A DNA stretch of 64,000 bases, from positions 35,253 to 99,252 of the forward strand of contig JAPOXW010000004.1 of NCBI GenBank assembly GCA_026706895.1, read 5' to 3'. The notes below the pieces were generated by a model. The model worked only from the letters and a program-made list of their open reading frames with translations, was not told the DNA's origin and made no database searches. This DNA comes from Gammaproteobacteria bacterium. Lineage in GTDB: Bacteria > Pseudomonadota > Gammaproteobacteria > Poriferisulfidales > Poriferisulfidaceae. Position numbers and translations under genes: made by a program. Shown piece after piece: positions 30,963 through 40,470 of the stretch. Position 1 is the first letter of the stretch. Each line of letters opens with the position of its first letter.

Positions 30963-31447
30963 ATACGAATTCCCCCTTTTCTGTCCTGTTCGTTTGTACG
31001 GGAAACATGTGTCGCAGCATCATGGCGGAGGCTCTTCTCTCCCACCATGGTAGCGACCGCGTCCGCGCATGCAGTGCCGGCAGTCATCCTGCCGGAGTCG
31101 TCCATCCCCTAGCCCTGAAAGTGCTGGCTGAGCTCGGCATTGATGCAGGCGACGCACGAAGCAAGTCCTGGAACGAGTTCGCCGGCCAACCTTTTAATAC
31201 GATCTTGACCCTCTGCGATTCCGCAGCGGGCGAAACCTGTCCCTGGTTTCCTGATTCCGTCCTTCGGGCGCATTGGGGGACTCGAGACCCTTTCACCTTC
31301 ATTGGAAACGAAGAGGAGACCCTCGCCTGTTTCCGGGAAGTTCGAGACCATCTTGAGGCCCGTGTCAAGGCCATGCTGGCTCTGCCGCTAGAGACCCCTG
31401 AGCGACTAGATCTGCAGAAAGAATTGTCTGAAATCGGGCTTCGCTGA
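30959..31447 (+). CDS. arsC: Arsenate reductase / low-molecular-weight phosphatase family
   Basis: VLFVCTGNMCRSIMAEALL P-loop; TTG start overlapping the algC stop. Confidence 0.85.
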   Translation: MNTNSPFSVLFVCTGNMCRSIMAEALLSHHGSDRVRACSAGSHPAGVVHPLALKVLAELGIDAGDARSKSWNEFAGQPFNTILTLCDSAAGETCPWFPDSVLRAHWGTRDPFTFIGNEEETLACFREVRDHLEARVKAMLALPLETPERLDLQKELSEIGLR

Positions 31448-31513
31448 ACCGGCGTAGCCCTTCACGACTCCGGAGACCGGATCAAGCTTACCAATCCGGA
31501 CGCCACCGCGATA

Positions 31514-31906
31514 TCAGCCTGCGAGCCGCGTTGCCTCTTGATCTAGTTTAATCAACGATTCTGCAGGAATGCCTAAGCCTTTGTGTAAGCGCCAGATCAT
31601 CTTGAGACTCAACGCCCGCTTCCGATTCAACACCTCATAGACCCGATTTCGTCCACCGATATAAGGGATCAAGTCTTTCGGGGCCAATCCATTTTGTTCC
31701 ATGTGGTGCCGGATGGCGGAAACGGGGTCGGGCAGATCAAGGGAATAATGCCTGGTTTCCCAAGCTTCAACAAGTGTCACAAGAACGTCCAGACGATCCC
31801 CTTCCGGCGTGTTGCGCCTGGCCGCCATCAGGTCTTCAATTTCCTTGAGCGTACGAAGGTAATCTCGTTTGGTCTTGATCGGTTCGATTTCCATTTTTGG
31901 CCTCAA
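31514..31906 (-). CDS. higA: HigA-like antitoxin (HTH)
   Basis: DPVSAIRHHMEQNGLAPKDLIPYIGGRNRVYEVLNRKRALSLKMIWRLHKGLGIPAESLI; overlaps the upstream toxin gene. Confidence 0.88.
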   Translation of the reverse strand: MRPKMEIEPIKTKRDYLRTLKEIEDLMAARRNTPEGDRLDVLVTLVEAWETRHYSLDLPDPVSAIRHHMEQNGLAPKDLIPYIGGRNRVYEVLNRKRALSLKMIWRLHKGLGIPAESLIKLDQEATRLAG

Positions 31907-32223
31907 CTCGATTGTGCGTCAATAGCGTCGTACATTTTGTGGGTTCCGATGAAGCGGATGTACACAACCCGATATGGGTAGTTGATCCACACTACGATGC
32001 GATATTTGTTACCCGCAATATTGAATACCACCCTTCCATCCTTGAGGATACTGGCGCTACGGAAGTCTCGTTTGATCTCGGACGGATTCTTCCAATCCGC
32101 AGCCTTGACTTCCCGGCACCATGCCATGGCTGGCTCGCGTGCGTCAGCGTACGCCGGTGCGGCGTTCAGGAACGCCCTCAACGCTGCCAACGCAATGACC
32201 CTCATGCCCGACAATGTTAGCAT
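31903..32223 (-). CDS. higB: HigB-like mRNA interferase toxin (probable start MRVIALAALRAFL at about 32205)
   Basis: AMAWCREVKAADWKNPSEIKRDFRSASILKDGRVVFNIAGNKYRIVVWINYPYRVVYIRFIGTHKMYDAID. Confidence 0.88.
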   Translation of the reverse strand: MLTLSGMRVIALAALRAFLNAAPAYADAREPAMAWCREVKAADWKNPSEIKRDFRSASILKDGRVVFNIAGNKYRIVVWINYPYRVVYIRFIGTHKMYDAIDAQSS

Positions 32224-32241
32224 GATCCCATATTGGGATCA
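32223..32241. promoter_or_regulatory. Inverted repeat TGATCCCA-TAT-TGGGATCA, candidate higBA operator
   Basis: Perfect 8-bp arms immediately upstream of the likely higB start. Confidence 0.7.
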
Positions 32242-32306
32242 ACTGCCTGGTTGTCGTTGAATGCTGCCTTGATGGCCAAGGCGAAACACTCTTTTCTCAT
32301 CTTGAA

Positions 32307-33826
32307 ATGAGCCTGAAGGCGAGAGGTGAGCGTGGCGGAAGTGGGAGTGGTTGACAGAGGCTTGCATTCTACCTGACGGCAGGGCTGCCGCGGTCGGTCG
32401 CGGGGCGGGCGGCAGCCTGGAATTTCCCTGAAATTCCCCATTCGTCAAGTCCCTGTCCGGGGGCGCCGACGGTTCGCTTCAGGCAGCGGAGGCCAGGCTG
32501 GCGAAGATCGGCCCGAACAGTTTCTTCCGTTCACGCAACAGGCGCGCCGCCGAGTCGTTGTCGCTGAGCCGTCGGGCCTGAACCTCCAGCTGTTCCAGCG
32601 TCACGCCCGGGCGCAGGAACGAGGCCGCATTCGGCAATGAGCGCAGCTTCTCGTACGGCGTCATCAGGTCCTGCGCCCGGTACCGGCGGACGATCCGGCC
32701 CTTGCCGTCGATCGCCTCCCGCGGGAACCAGCACGGACGGTGGAAGTTGAGGTGCTCGGCCAGCACCCCGGCGGTGAAGCCGTTGAGGTCCTCGTGGAAG
32801 CCGACCGGGATGTGCCCGTAGCCGAACTGCTTGCGCACCACCGAGGCGTTCTTGCTCTCGACCAGGCCGTTGTCGTTGCTATGCCGCGCCCGCGAGCGGG
32901 TGAACTCGACCTCCAGTTCCCGCAACAACGCTTCGGTGGCACGGTTGACGAACTCCGAACCGTTGTCGGCATGCAGGCCGAGCACCTCGAACGGGAAGGT
33001 CTGCACCAGCACGAGACGCAGCACCGGCTGCACGAACTGGCGGGTCAGGGCCGGCACCGCCACCACCGACTCCCACTGGGTGACCGCGTCGACCACGTTG
33101 AGGTAGTACACGCCCTTGACCGTCTCGCAGCCCCCCAGGTCGCGCAGGTCGCCTTGGTGCACGGTGTCGATGCGCAGGAAGCCCGGCCGCCCGTCCGGCT
33201 GCGGCCGCCGCCGCTCGCCGATGGTGGGCGCCTGGACCGACTGGGTGGACTGGAATCGCCGGTTCTGGCGCCGGTAGGCCGGGGTCTTCCGCAAGCGATA
33301 CAGATGGCCGACCGAGATCGAGGCCAGTCGCTGGTAGCGCTCATCCCCGAACTCCTGGTGCTGACGCTGGCAGATGCGCCGGATCGCCGGCCCGGACAGG
33401 TTCTCGTGCAGACGGTCGGTCTCGGCCAGCAAGGCCACGTCCTCGGGCGTGTAGTGGCGCTGATACGGCTTGCCGGGCGTGCCGCGGCGGTCGCGCACCG
33501 CCCGGGTCTCGCGATATTGCTTGATCAGCCGGGTCAACTGCGCCCGCGACAGCCCGGTCGCCTTGCCCAGGTACGCCTTCAGCGCGCCCTTGTCGGCCTT
33601 GCCCAGATGCGGGTAGTCAAACTGCTTGCAGGTGGCTTCGATGAAGCGGTAGGCGTCGCAGCGGGACACCGGCTCCAGGTCGAACGCGTCGTTGCCGGCG
33701 GTGAAGTCGCGCAGGTCCTGCAGGGTCCGAACGCGGGGGGTGGTGAGCTTCATAATCATCCTCCGGATGATCCCACACCGCTTCAGGCTCACTTCTCGTG
33801 AGAAACCGACTTCCCTTCAGGCTCAT
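32307..33826 (-). mobile_element. Insertion sequence (about 1.5 kb) with DDE transposase
   Basis: 13-bp perfect terminal inverted repeats ATGAGCCTGAAGG (32307-32319) and CCTTCAGGCTCAT (33814-33826) flank a DDE integrase-core ORF. Confidence 0.8.
32479..33792 (-). CDS. IS transposase with integrase catalytic core
   Basis: LRIDTVHQGD ... LGLHADNGSEFVNRA ... ARHSNDNGLVESKNASVVRK (DDE triad context), N-terminal HTH region. Confidence 0.9.
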   Translation of the reverse strand: MSLKRCGIIRRMIMKLTTPRVRTLQDLRDFTAGNDAFDLEPVSRCDAYRFIEATCKQFDYPHLGKADKGALKAYLGKATGLSRAQLTRLIKQYRETRAVRDRRGTPGKPYQRHYTPEDVALLAETDRLHENLSGPAIRRICQRQHQEFGDERYQRLASISVGHLYRLRKTPAYRRQNRRFQSTQSVQAPTIGERRRPQPDGRPGFLRIDTVHQGDLRDLGGCETVKGVYYLNVVDAVTQWESVVAVPALTRQFVQPVLRLVLVQTFPFEVLGLHADNGSEFVNRATEALLRELEVEFTRSRARHSNDNGLVESKNASVVRKQFGYGHIPVGFHEDLNGFTAGVLAEHLNFHRPCWFPREAIDGKGRIVRRYRAQDLMTPYEKLRSLPNAASFLRPGVTLEQLEVQARRLSDNDSAARLLRERKKLFGPIFASLASAA

Positions 33827-33928
33827 CTCTCATGTGAAGAGACTGAAACTTGGAATCCAACTCGCTTACACTACAATGGCGGCTTCGCAAAGACTGGATC
33901 CCTGTCCTTCAAATTCAAGGAACTTCAT

Positions 33929-34408
33929 ATGACACTCGCTACTGCCGACATTTCCGATCAGTACTCGGACGAAGTCCAGATCGCCGAACCGGGATTTCGC
34001 GACTACGGAGGGCTTCCTGCGTTTGCTGGCCTGATCTCCACGGTGAGTTGTCAGAATGACAATTCGAAAGTCCGAGAAGCGCTTGAAGAGGAAGGAAATG
34101 GACGCGTCTTAGTCGTAGACGGCTCCGCCTCCATGCAATGCGCATTGCTTGGCGATATCCTTGCCGGCATGGCACACGAGCATCAATGGGCTGGTGTTAT
34201 CGTCAACGGCTGCATCCGCGACTCCGCAGTCATCGCCACTATCCAGATCGGCGTCAAGGCACTGGATACGAATCCTCTGAAAAGTATGAAGCGAGGCCTT
34301 GGGGATCGCGATGTTCCGGTTCGTTTTGCCGGAATCGACTTCACTCCTGGCCACTGGGTCTGTGCCGACCCGGACGGAATCCTGATCGCCCCCCGGGCGC
34401 TCGTTTAA
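33929..34408 (+). CDS. rraA: RraA-family protein (RNase E regulator / HMG aldolase-like)
   Basis: MTLATADISDQYSDEVQIAEPGFRDYGG, GRVLVVDGSASMQCALLGDILAGMA, GVIVNGCIRDSAVI. Confidence 0.93.
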   Translation: MTLATADISDQYSDEVQIAEPGFRDYGGLPAFAGLISTVSCQNDNSKVREALEEEGNGRVLVVDGSASMQCALLGDILAGMAHEHQWAGVIVNGCIRDSAVIATIQIGVKALDTNPLKSMKRGLGDRDVPVRFAGIDFTPGHWVCADPDGILIAPRALV

Positions 34409-34427
34409 GTTTCCGAAGGCCTGAACT

Positions 34428-35192
34428 TCAGGATGGGGGATCGTTGCGGCGACCTCCGCGGCGGCGCAATCGAGCCAAATACAGCACCGGCCCCGACAGC
34501 ACATAACCACCAAATAGCAGCAGCAACACGTTTGGCGGGTGGATCGAAAACAGCAGCAGCGCTCCCAAGATGGCCAGCCAGGTGACCAGGCCGACGCGGA
34601 ACTTGGGCCGGGTTTCCTTGAAACTGTAGTAGCTGAACCGGCTGACCAGCAGAATGGCAATCAGCAAGGTCGCCGCCAGCGCCACTTCCTTGAGTCCAGT
34701 GCCGGTGTAGCCATAACTGTCGGCAACCCACATGCCTGCCATCAGGGTTCCCGCCGCTGCTGGGCTCGGCAAGCCACGGAAAAAGGCCCGGTCCTGAGAA
34801 TGGGCGTGTGTGTTGAAGCGGGCCAATCGCAAGCCGACCGCCGCCATGTAAAAGAAGGCCCCTAGCCAACCAAGCTTTGCCCACTCACTGCCGACCGGTT
34901 GCATGAACTGCAGGCTCCATTCGTACATCACCAGAGCTGGCGCCACACCGAATGCGAGCATGTCGCTCAAACTGTCGTAGTGCAGGCCGAACTCGCTGGC
35001 CGTGTCCGTCAGGCGGGCAACCCGTCCATCCAGTGCGTCGAAGATCATTGCCACGAAGATGGCCAACGCAGCGGGCTCGAAACGCTGATCAAAGGCAAAA
35101 ATCACCGCCGAGAACCCGGCGAACATCGCCACCGTGGTCAATAGGCTCGGCAGCAGGTAAATGCTGCGGCGATAGCGGCGGGGACCCTTCAC
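34428..35192 (-). CDS. pssA: CDP-diacylglycerol-serine O-phosphatidyltransferase
   Basis: RSIYLLPSLLTTVAMFAGFSA, ALDGRVARLTDTASEFGLHYDSLSDMLAFGVAPALV. Confidence 0.94.
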   Translation of the reverse strand: MKGPRRYRRSIYLLPSLLTTVAMFAGFSAVIFAFDQRFEPAALAIFVAMIFDALDGRVARLTDTASEFGLHYDSLSDMLAFGVAPALVMYEWSLQFMQPVGSEWAKLGWLGAFFYMAAVGLRLARFNTHAHSQDRAFFRGLPSPAAAGTLMAGMWVADSYGYTGTGLKEVALAATLLIAILLVSRFSYYSFKETRPKFRVGLVTWLAILGALLLFSIHPPNVLLLLFGGYVLSGPVLYLARLRRRGGRRNDPPS

Positions 35193-35216
35193 GGGACGGA
35201 GTTTTTAAGAAATAAC

Positions 35217-35240
35217 GTCGCGGCGTGAAGCCGCCGCGAC
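35217..35240 (-). terminator. Rho-independent-like terminator, GTCGCGGCG-GCTTCA-CGCCGCGAC followed by GTTATTTCTT
   Basis: Perfect 9-bp stem and downstream T-rich stretch on the minus strand, between the micro-ORF and pssA. Confidence 0.7.
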
Positions 35241-35259
35241 ATGGATATTCGGCTTTGGC

Positions 35260-35340
35260 TTAGACGAAGTTGACGATGCACCACGCGAGCAACGCGTATA
35301 TCGCCCAAAACACAACCATCGACACGAGGTTGCCTATCAT
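35260..35340 (-). CDS. 26-aa predicted single-pass membrane microprotein MIGNLVSMVVFWAIYALLAWCIVNFV
   Basis: Strong Shine-Dalgarno-like GGAGGAGAAAG directly before ATG; almost entirely hydrophobic product; TAA stop followed by a terminator hairpin; too short for the ORF track. Confidence 0.65.
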   Translation of the reverse strand: MIGNLVSMVVFWAIYALLAWCIVNFV

Positions 35341-35420
35341 CTTTCTCCTCCAGAATTGCCAGAGTATTGGTCACCGGGCATATTGCCCAAGTGTTCCAAT
35401 TCTAACACGACACCCATCAC

Positions 35421-36437
35421 CTAGTTGCGGCTGCGGTCCACCAGGCGCTGCTCACGGATCCAAGGCATCATGTCCCGCAATTGCGCTCCGACCTTCTCGA
35501 TGGATTGACCCTGGCTGGCTTCGCGCAACTGACGGAGATGCTCTGCCCCGGATGCATTTTCCTTCACCCACTCCCGGGCAAATTCTCCACTCTGAACATC
35601 CGCCAGGATCTTCTTCATCGCCTCGCGGGCCTGATCTCCGACCACTCTCGACCCACGAGTCAGACCCCCGTATTCGGCCGTGTTGGAAACCGAGTAGTTC
35701 ATGTTGGAGATGCCGCCCTCGTAAATCAAATCGACGATCAGCTTGAGTTCATGCAGGCACTCGAAATACGCCATCTCCGGTTCGTAGCCTGCTTCTATCA
35801 GGGTTTCGAATCCTGCCTCGATCAACGCCGTTACGCCGCCGCACAATACAGCCTGTTCGCCGAATAGGTCGGTCTCGGTCTCGTCGCGGAACGTGGTCTC
35901 GATGATGCCAGCCCGTCCCCCGCCATTGGCGCTGGCATAGGACAGTGCCGTTTCCCGGGCCTTGCCGCTGGCATCCTGGAAGACCGCGATCAAGGTCGGG
36001 ACTCCCCCACCCTGCTTGTAGGTGGAACGCACCAGGTGCCCGGGGCCTTTCGGAGCGATCATGATCACGTCCAAGTCCTCGCGCGGGCGGATTTGTTCGA
36101 AATGAATGTTGAACCCGTGCGCGAACGCCAGCGTGGCGCCCTGGCGCAGATTGGGTTCGATCTGCTCCGCGTAAAGCGCGCTCTGGTGCTCATCCGGCGC
36201 CAACACCATCACGATGTCGGCCGCCGCCGTCGCTTCTCCGATTCCGGCGACCTCAATCCCGGCTTCGCGCACTTTCTCCTCGGAGGCGGAGCCGGCCCGA
36301 AGCCCGACCACGACCGAGACCCCGGACTCCTTGAGATTGTTGGCGTGGGCATGTCCTTGAGAACCATAGCCAATAATCGCCACCGTGCATCCCTGCACGA
36401 TAGATAGATTCGCGTCCTTGTCGTAAAAAACCTTCAT
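35421..36437 (-). CDS. ilvC: Ketol-acid reductoisomerase
   Basis: [35 protein letters not shown]..., FFEC-type region [22 protein letters not shown]. Confidence 0.97.
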   Translation of the reverse strand: MKVFYDKDANLSIVQGCTVAIIGYGSQGHAHANNLKESGVSVVVGLRAGSASEEKVREAGIEVAGIGEATAAADIVMVLAPDEHQSALYAEQIEPNLRQGATLAFAHGFNIHFEQIRPREDLDVIMIAPKGPGHLVRSTYKQGGGVPTLIAVFQDASGKARETALSYASANGGGRAGIIETTFRDETETDLFGEQAVLCGGVTALIEAGFETLIEAGYEPEMAYFECLHELKLIVDLIYEGGISNMNYSVSNTAEYGGLTRGSRVVGDQAREAMKKILADVQSGEFAREWVKENASGAEHLRQLREASQGQSIEKVGAQLRDMMPWIREQRLVDRSRN

Positions 36438-36474
36438 TGTCAGCTTCCTTGCCGGCGCGATACCCCGGCGGTTG

Positions 36475-36981
36475 TTATTGGTTCTGCCGAATGGAGAGCA
36501 CCTGTTCGCCACGCGCGATGCCAAGCGGCCCGGAGCGGACCACTTCCACCACTTCGTGCTCCGCCATCGCAGCCAGATAAGCGTCGATCTCCTCGCTGGT
36601 ACCAACCACTTCGCTGGTGTAGCACAGGGCGCTCACGTCAGCAATGCGCCCGCGGTAGACCTTGTTGACTCGCTGCAGGTCGTCCACGGAGCCCTCGTCG
36701 CGCAATCGCAACTTGATCAGCGCCATCTCGCGTTCGACATGGTTCTGCCCGGTCATGTCCACCACCGTCACCACATCGACCAGTTTGTGCAGCTGCTTGG
36801 TGATCTGCTCCAGTATCCGGTCATCGCCAAAGGTTACGATCGTCATGCGGGACAGGGTTTCGTCCGGCGTCGGCGTCACTGCCAGCGATTCGATGTTGAT
36901 GCCGCGCGCCGAAAACAGGTTCGCGACCCGCGACAGCGAGCCCGCTTCGTTTTCCAGAAGAACGGCCAGGATCCGCCGCAT
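36475..36981 (-). CDS. ilvH: Acetolactate synthase small subunit
   Basis: [34 protein letters not shown]. Confidence 0.96.
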   Translation of the reverse strand: MRRILAVLLENEAGSLSRVANLFSARGINIESLAVTPTPDETLSRMTIVTFGDDRILEQITKQLHKLVDVVTVVDMTGQNHVEREMALIKLRLRDEGSVDDLQRVNKVYRGRIADVSALCYTSEVVGTSEEIDAYLAAMAEHEVVEVVRSGPLGIARGEQVLSIRQNQ

Positions 36982-36982
36982 G

Positions 36983-38710
36983 TCAGGACAGGATCATTTC
37001 GTTATGCGCCGCGCCCGGGGCAATCATCGGAAACACGTTTTCGCGCGGGTCGGTCACGAAATCAGCGAAAACCAGCCGATCCTTGAGGCTCAGGATTTCC
37101 CGCAGGGCCGGCTCCACGTCCTTCGGCTTCTCGATCTTCATGCCGGCATGCCCGTAACTCTCCGCCAGTTTCACGAAATCCGGCAGCGCATCCATGTACG
37201 ACATGGCGTAGCGGGAATCGTAAAAGAAATCTTGCCATTGGCGAACCATCCCCATATACCGGTTGTTCAGGTTGATGATCTTGATCGGCAGCCCGTACTG
37301 CCGGCAGGTCGACAGCTCCTGAATGCACATCTGGATGCTCGCCTCCCCGGTCACGCAGCACACCTGCGCATCGGGATGGGCCAGTTGCACGCCCATTGCC
37401 GCCGGCAGCCCGAACCCCATGGTGCCAAGCCCGCCGGAATTGATCCAGCGCCGCGGCTGGGTGAACTTGTACAGTTGCGCCACCCACATCTGATGCTGCC
37501 CCACATCGGAGGTCACGAAAGCATCCCCGCCCGTCTGCTTGTACAGCTGGTCCAGCACGTACTGCGGTTTGATCTCGCCGTCCATGTCCTGCTCGTACGC
37601 AAAGGAGTCCTTTTTCGCCCATTCGCCGATCTGCCCCCACCACGCCGAGATGTCGGGCATCGTGTATTTGCCGTCGCGCAATTCGTCGGTCAGCGCGCGC
37701 AGTACCTTTCGGGCATCACCCACCACCGGCACGTGCGCTCGGAAATTCTTCGAGATGGACGACGGGTCGACATCTATGTGAATCACCTTGGCGTAAGGGC
37801 AAAAGCCGTCCAGCCGCCCGGTGATGCGGTCGTCAAAACGGGCTCCAACGGCGATCAGGACATCGCTGTGGTGCATCGCCATGTTCGCTTCGTAGGAGCC
37901 GTGCATGCCCAGCATCTGGATGAACTGCGGATCGGTTCCCGGATAGGCGCCAAGACCCATCAGCGTGTTGGTGATGGGGAACCCGGTCAGCCGCGTGAAT
38001 TCGGTCAATTCCTCGTGGGCATTGCTGGAAATCACCCCGCCGCCGCTGTAGATGATCGGCCGCTCGGCCTTCGCGATCAACCTGGCTGCCCGCTTGATCT
38101 GCCCGGCATGCCCTTCGATGGTCGGCTGGTAGGAGCGCATATCCGGATCCTGCGGATAGGAAAAAACCATGCTCTGCTCCGTCACGTCCTTCGGGATGTC
38201 CACCACGACCGGTCCCGGCCGCCCGGTCCCGGCGATATGGAATGCCCGTTTGATCGCGAGCGGAAGGTCTTCCACCTTCTTCACCAGGATGTTGTGCTTC
38301 ACGCAGGGCCGCGTGATGCCGACCGTATCCACTTCCTGAAACGCGTCGTTGCCGATCAGCGCGGTGCGCACCTGTCCGGTGAACACCACCAGCGGCACCG
38401 AATCCATGTAGGCGTCGGCGATGCCGGTCACGGCATTGGTCGCGCCCGGACCGGAGGTCACCAGCACGACCCCGACTTTTCCGGTCGATTTGGCAAAACC
38501 CTCGGCCGCATGGGCCGCGCCCTGCTCATGGCGCACCAGGATGTGGTCGACTTCCTCCTGCTTATGCAATTCGTCATAGATATGCAGCACGGCGCCACCG
38601 GGGTAGCCAAACACAGTGGTGGCCCCCTCTTCGACCAGGCAGCGGGTGAAGATTTCCGCGCCGGTCAGCTCTTGAGTCTCGGGATTCGAGCTCTGCTTCA
38701 GGTTGTCCAT
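36983..38710 (-). CDS. ilvI: Acetolactate synthase large subunit
   Basis: VFGYPGGAVLHIYD, LVRHEQGAAHAAEGFA, ThDP-binding VTGEASIQMCIQELSTCRQY. Confidence 0.96.
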   Translation of the reverse strand: MDNLKQSSNPETQELTGAEIFTRCLVEEGATTVFGYPGGAVLHIYDELHKQEEVDHILVRHEQGAAHAAEGFAKSTGKVGVVLVTSGPGATNAVTGIADAYMDSVPLVVFTGQVRTALIGNDAFQEVDTVGITRPCVKHNILVKKVEDLPLAIKRAFHIAGTGRPGPVVVDIPKDVTEQSMVFSYPQDPDMRSYQPTIEGHAGQIKRAARLIAKAERPIIYSGGGVISSNAHEELTEFTRLTGFPITNTLMGLGAYPGTDPQFIQMLGMHGSYEANMAMHHSDVLIAVGARFDDRITGRLDGFCPYAKVIHIDVDPSSISKNFRAHVPVVGDARKVLRALTDELRDGKYTMPDISAWWGQIGEWAKKDSFAYEQDMDGEIKPQYVLDQLYKQTGGDAFVTSDVGQHQMWVAQLYKFTQPRRWINSGGLGTMGFGLPAAMGVQLAHPDAQVCCVTGEASIQMCIQELSTCRQYGLPIKIINLNNRYMGMVRQWQDFFYDSRYAMSYMDALPDFVKLAESYGHAGMKIEKPKDVEPALREILSLKDRLVFADFVTDPRENVFPMIAPGAAHNEMILS

Positions 38711-38733
38711 GCGATAGGTAAAAGCCTCACGGA

Positions 38734-38748
38734 GAGCATGCCATGCTC
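38734..38748. repeat. Palindrome GAGCATG-C-CATGCTC in the ilvI 5' region
   Basis: Perfect 7-bp arms, between the candidate -10 and the ilvI ATG. Confidence 0.55.
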
Positions 38749-38757
38749 GCGCGCGCT

Positions 38758-38786
38758 ATTGTGCGCCAAAAACCGTTATTTTTCAA
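38758..38786 (-). promoter_or_regulatory. Candidate sigma70 promoter of ilvIHC (TTGAAA - 17 nt - CACAAT)
   Basis: Minus strand TTGAAA AATAACGGTTTTTGGCG CACAAT, upstream of ilvI. Confidence 0.55.
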
Positions 38787-38975
38787 ATTGAAATGCGAAC
38801 AAACGCGAATTTTACGACCGCGATTTGTGGCCGCAATGCCGGAACTCGGACGCCATGCAGGTTTCCGGCTTCGGCCGGGAGCGATCAGCGTGTCATGATC
38901 CCGGCACCCGGAGCTCAGGGGACACCCCCGGGAAAATGAGTCCGGACAACGGTGATTCGGCAGGGCGGCCCGCGG

Positions 38976-39605
38976 TCAGAGCAGATTCCAGCCGACCAGC
39001 GCGAGCGCCAGCGTCAGATAGGCGAGAGCGCTCCGGCGGCGGATCTTCTTGCGCGTCATGTTGCGCTTCATGGCGGGAACGACCTCTGCGCCACGAGAGA
39101 CCTGAAGGGTCGGCGGCAGGTCCAGAACGAACGAATTCGCGGAGAAAGCCAGCGCGCCCACGGCGAGCGCCGCGCCCGTGATGTCCAGGTCACCGGAAAA
39201 GTGTGCCACCAAGGCGGCGGCGGACACCACCGCATAACCGAGAATGCTGACCCAACTCGTGCCCAGGAACTGGCGGGCCGAAAGGCTGGCGATGTCGATA
39301 TTGGGAATCAGCCGGTAGGACGTCCTGTAGCCCTTGATCGCATGGCGGTAATCGTTGAATGGAAGCCTTGCGCCGAAGATCCGGGCGCCCACCCAATGCC
39401 CCCATTCGTGAACCGCGAAGGCCAGGACGAATCCGCCGGCAAAACCGACCACGACACCCGGGATCACGCCGATCAGACCGTCGTTGTTCAAGGACCACCC
39501 ATGAACCACCCAGACAAGAAAAGCCAGAACGGCAACCAGCAGGGCATCGGCCACCATCCACCCCACCAGCGTGGGGCGCGGGAACGTAAGGGTTTTACCT
39601 GCCAT
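38976..39605 (-). CDS. M50-like membrane metalloprotease family protein
   Basis: FVLAFAVHEWGHWVGARIFGARLPF (HExxH in a TM context), multi-TM. Confidence 0.7.
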   Translation of the reverse strand: MAGKTLTFPRPTLVGWMVADALLVAVLAFLVWVVHGWSLNNDGLIGVIPGVVVGFAGGFVLAFAVHEWGHWVGARIFGARLPFNDYRHAIKGYRTSYRLIPNIDIASLSARQFLGTSWVSILGYAVVSAAALVAHFSGDLDITGAALAVGALAFSANSFVLDLPPTLQVSRGAEVVPAMKRNMTRKKIRRRSALAYLTLALALVGWNLL

Positions 39606-39689
39606 CTTCGTGAACCGGCCGTCGGCCCTCCCGAGTCTGCCCGACTTGCGAGCGGCCCCCCATAGGGCCTTGATCCCCTGTGGAGGGTG

Positions 39690-39695
39690 ATTATA
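39690..39695 (-). promoter_or_regulatory. Candidate -10 box TATAAT for the small M50-like gene
   Basis: Perfect TATAAT (minus) in the gap upstream of 39605; weak -35. Confidence 0.35.
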
Positions 39696-39739
39696 GCACC
39701 GCGCAGCCGCTCGATTTTTCGCTGATCGGGGCTGTCCCG

Positions 39740-40444
39740 TCAGCCTTCAAGCTGTCCCAGGTTCGCGTGAAGGACGGTGCCGTTCACGGCCGGTTGCCGG
39801 GCGCAGAAGTAAAGAATCTCGGCAATTTCCTCCGGGTCGACCAATCGCCCCATGGCACTGCGCGACGCCAGGCCGCCCAGGACGCCTTCATCATTTCCGG
39901 CATGTTCGCGCAACATTTCCGTGTCCGTGAATCCGGGGCAAACGCAGGCCGTATGGATGCCGGAGCCCGCCAGGTCCTGGCAGGTGGCGCGCATCAACCC
40001 CGCGAGGGCGTGCTTGGACACGACATAGGAACAGGAGTTCGCCGCCGCCCTCTCCGCCAGCGTCGACCCCACGTAGAGGATGGCCGAGCCCTTGTCCATC
40101 AGCGGCACCAGCAGCCGGCTCAGCTGGGCCGGGGCGATGAGATTGACCTGCAACACCCGCTCCAGGGTCTCGGCGGTGACGTTCAGAGCCGTGTCCTTGT
40201 GCAGCAAACCCGCGTTGTGCACCACGACGAGGCGGCAACGGACCGGGATGTGCTCGCGGATCCGGTCCTCGACCTGCCGGCACCATCCGGGTTCGCTCAG
40301 GTCGGCCGGCACGTGCATCGCCTCCTCCACCGGGATGCGTGTGCGCGAAAGGTTGATGACCCGGTAGCCGTGCCGGATGAACAGCCTGGCCGTGGCCAGG
40401 CCGATCCCCCGGCTGCCGCCCGTGATGATCAGCGTCTTGTCCAC
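39740..40444 (-). CDS. Short-chain dehydrogenase/reductase
   Basis: GTG start, VDKTLIITGGSRGIGLATARLF, VVHNAGLL, YVVSKHALAGL (YxxxK). Confidence 0.9.
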   Translation of the reverse strand: MDKTLIITGGSRGIGLATARLFIRHGYRVINLSRTRIPVEEAMHVPADLSEPGWCRQVEDRIREHIPVRCRLVVVHNAGLLHKDTALNVTAETLERVLQVNLIAPAQLSRLLVPLMDKGSAILYVGSTLAERAAANSCSYVVSKHALAGLMRATCQDLAGSGIHTACVCPGFTDTEMLREHAGNDEGVLGGLASRSAMGRLVDPEEIAEILYFCARQPAVNGTVLHANLGQLEG

Positions 40445-40470
40445 TCCGGCTGCCCGGCCCGCCCGGGAAT

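Noticed and set aside
36662-38791. 709-aa plus-strand ORF
   Set aside because: Antisense to ilvI/ilvH; composition typical of shadow ORFs.
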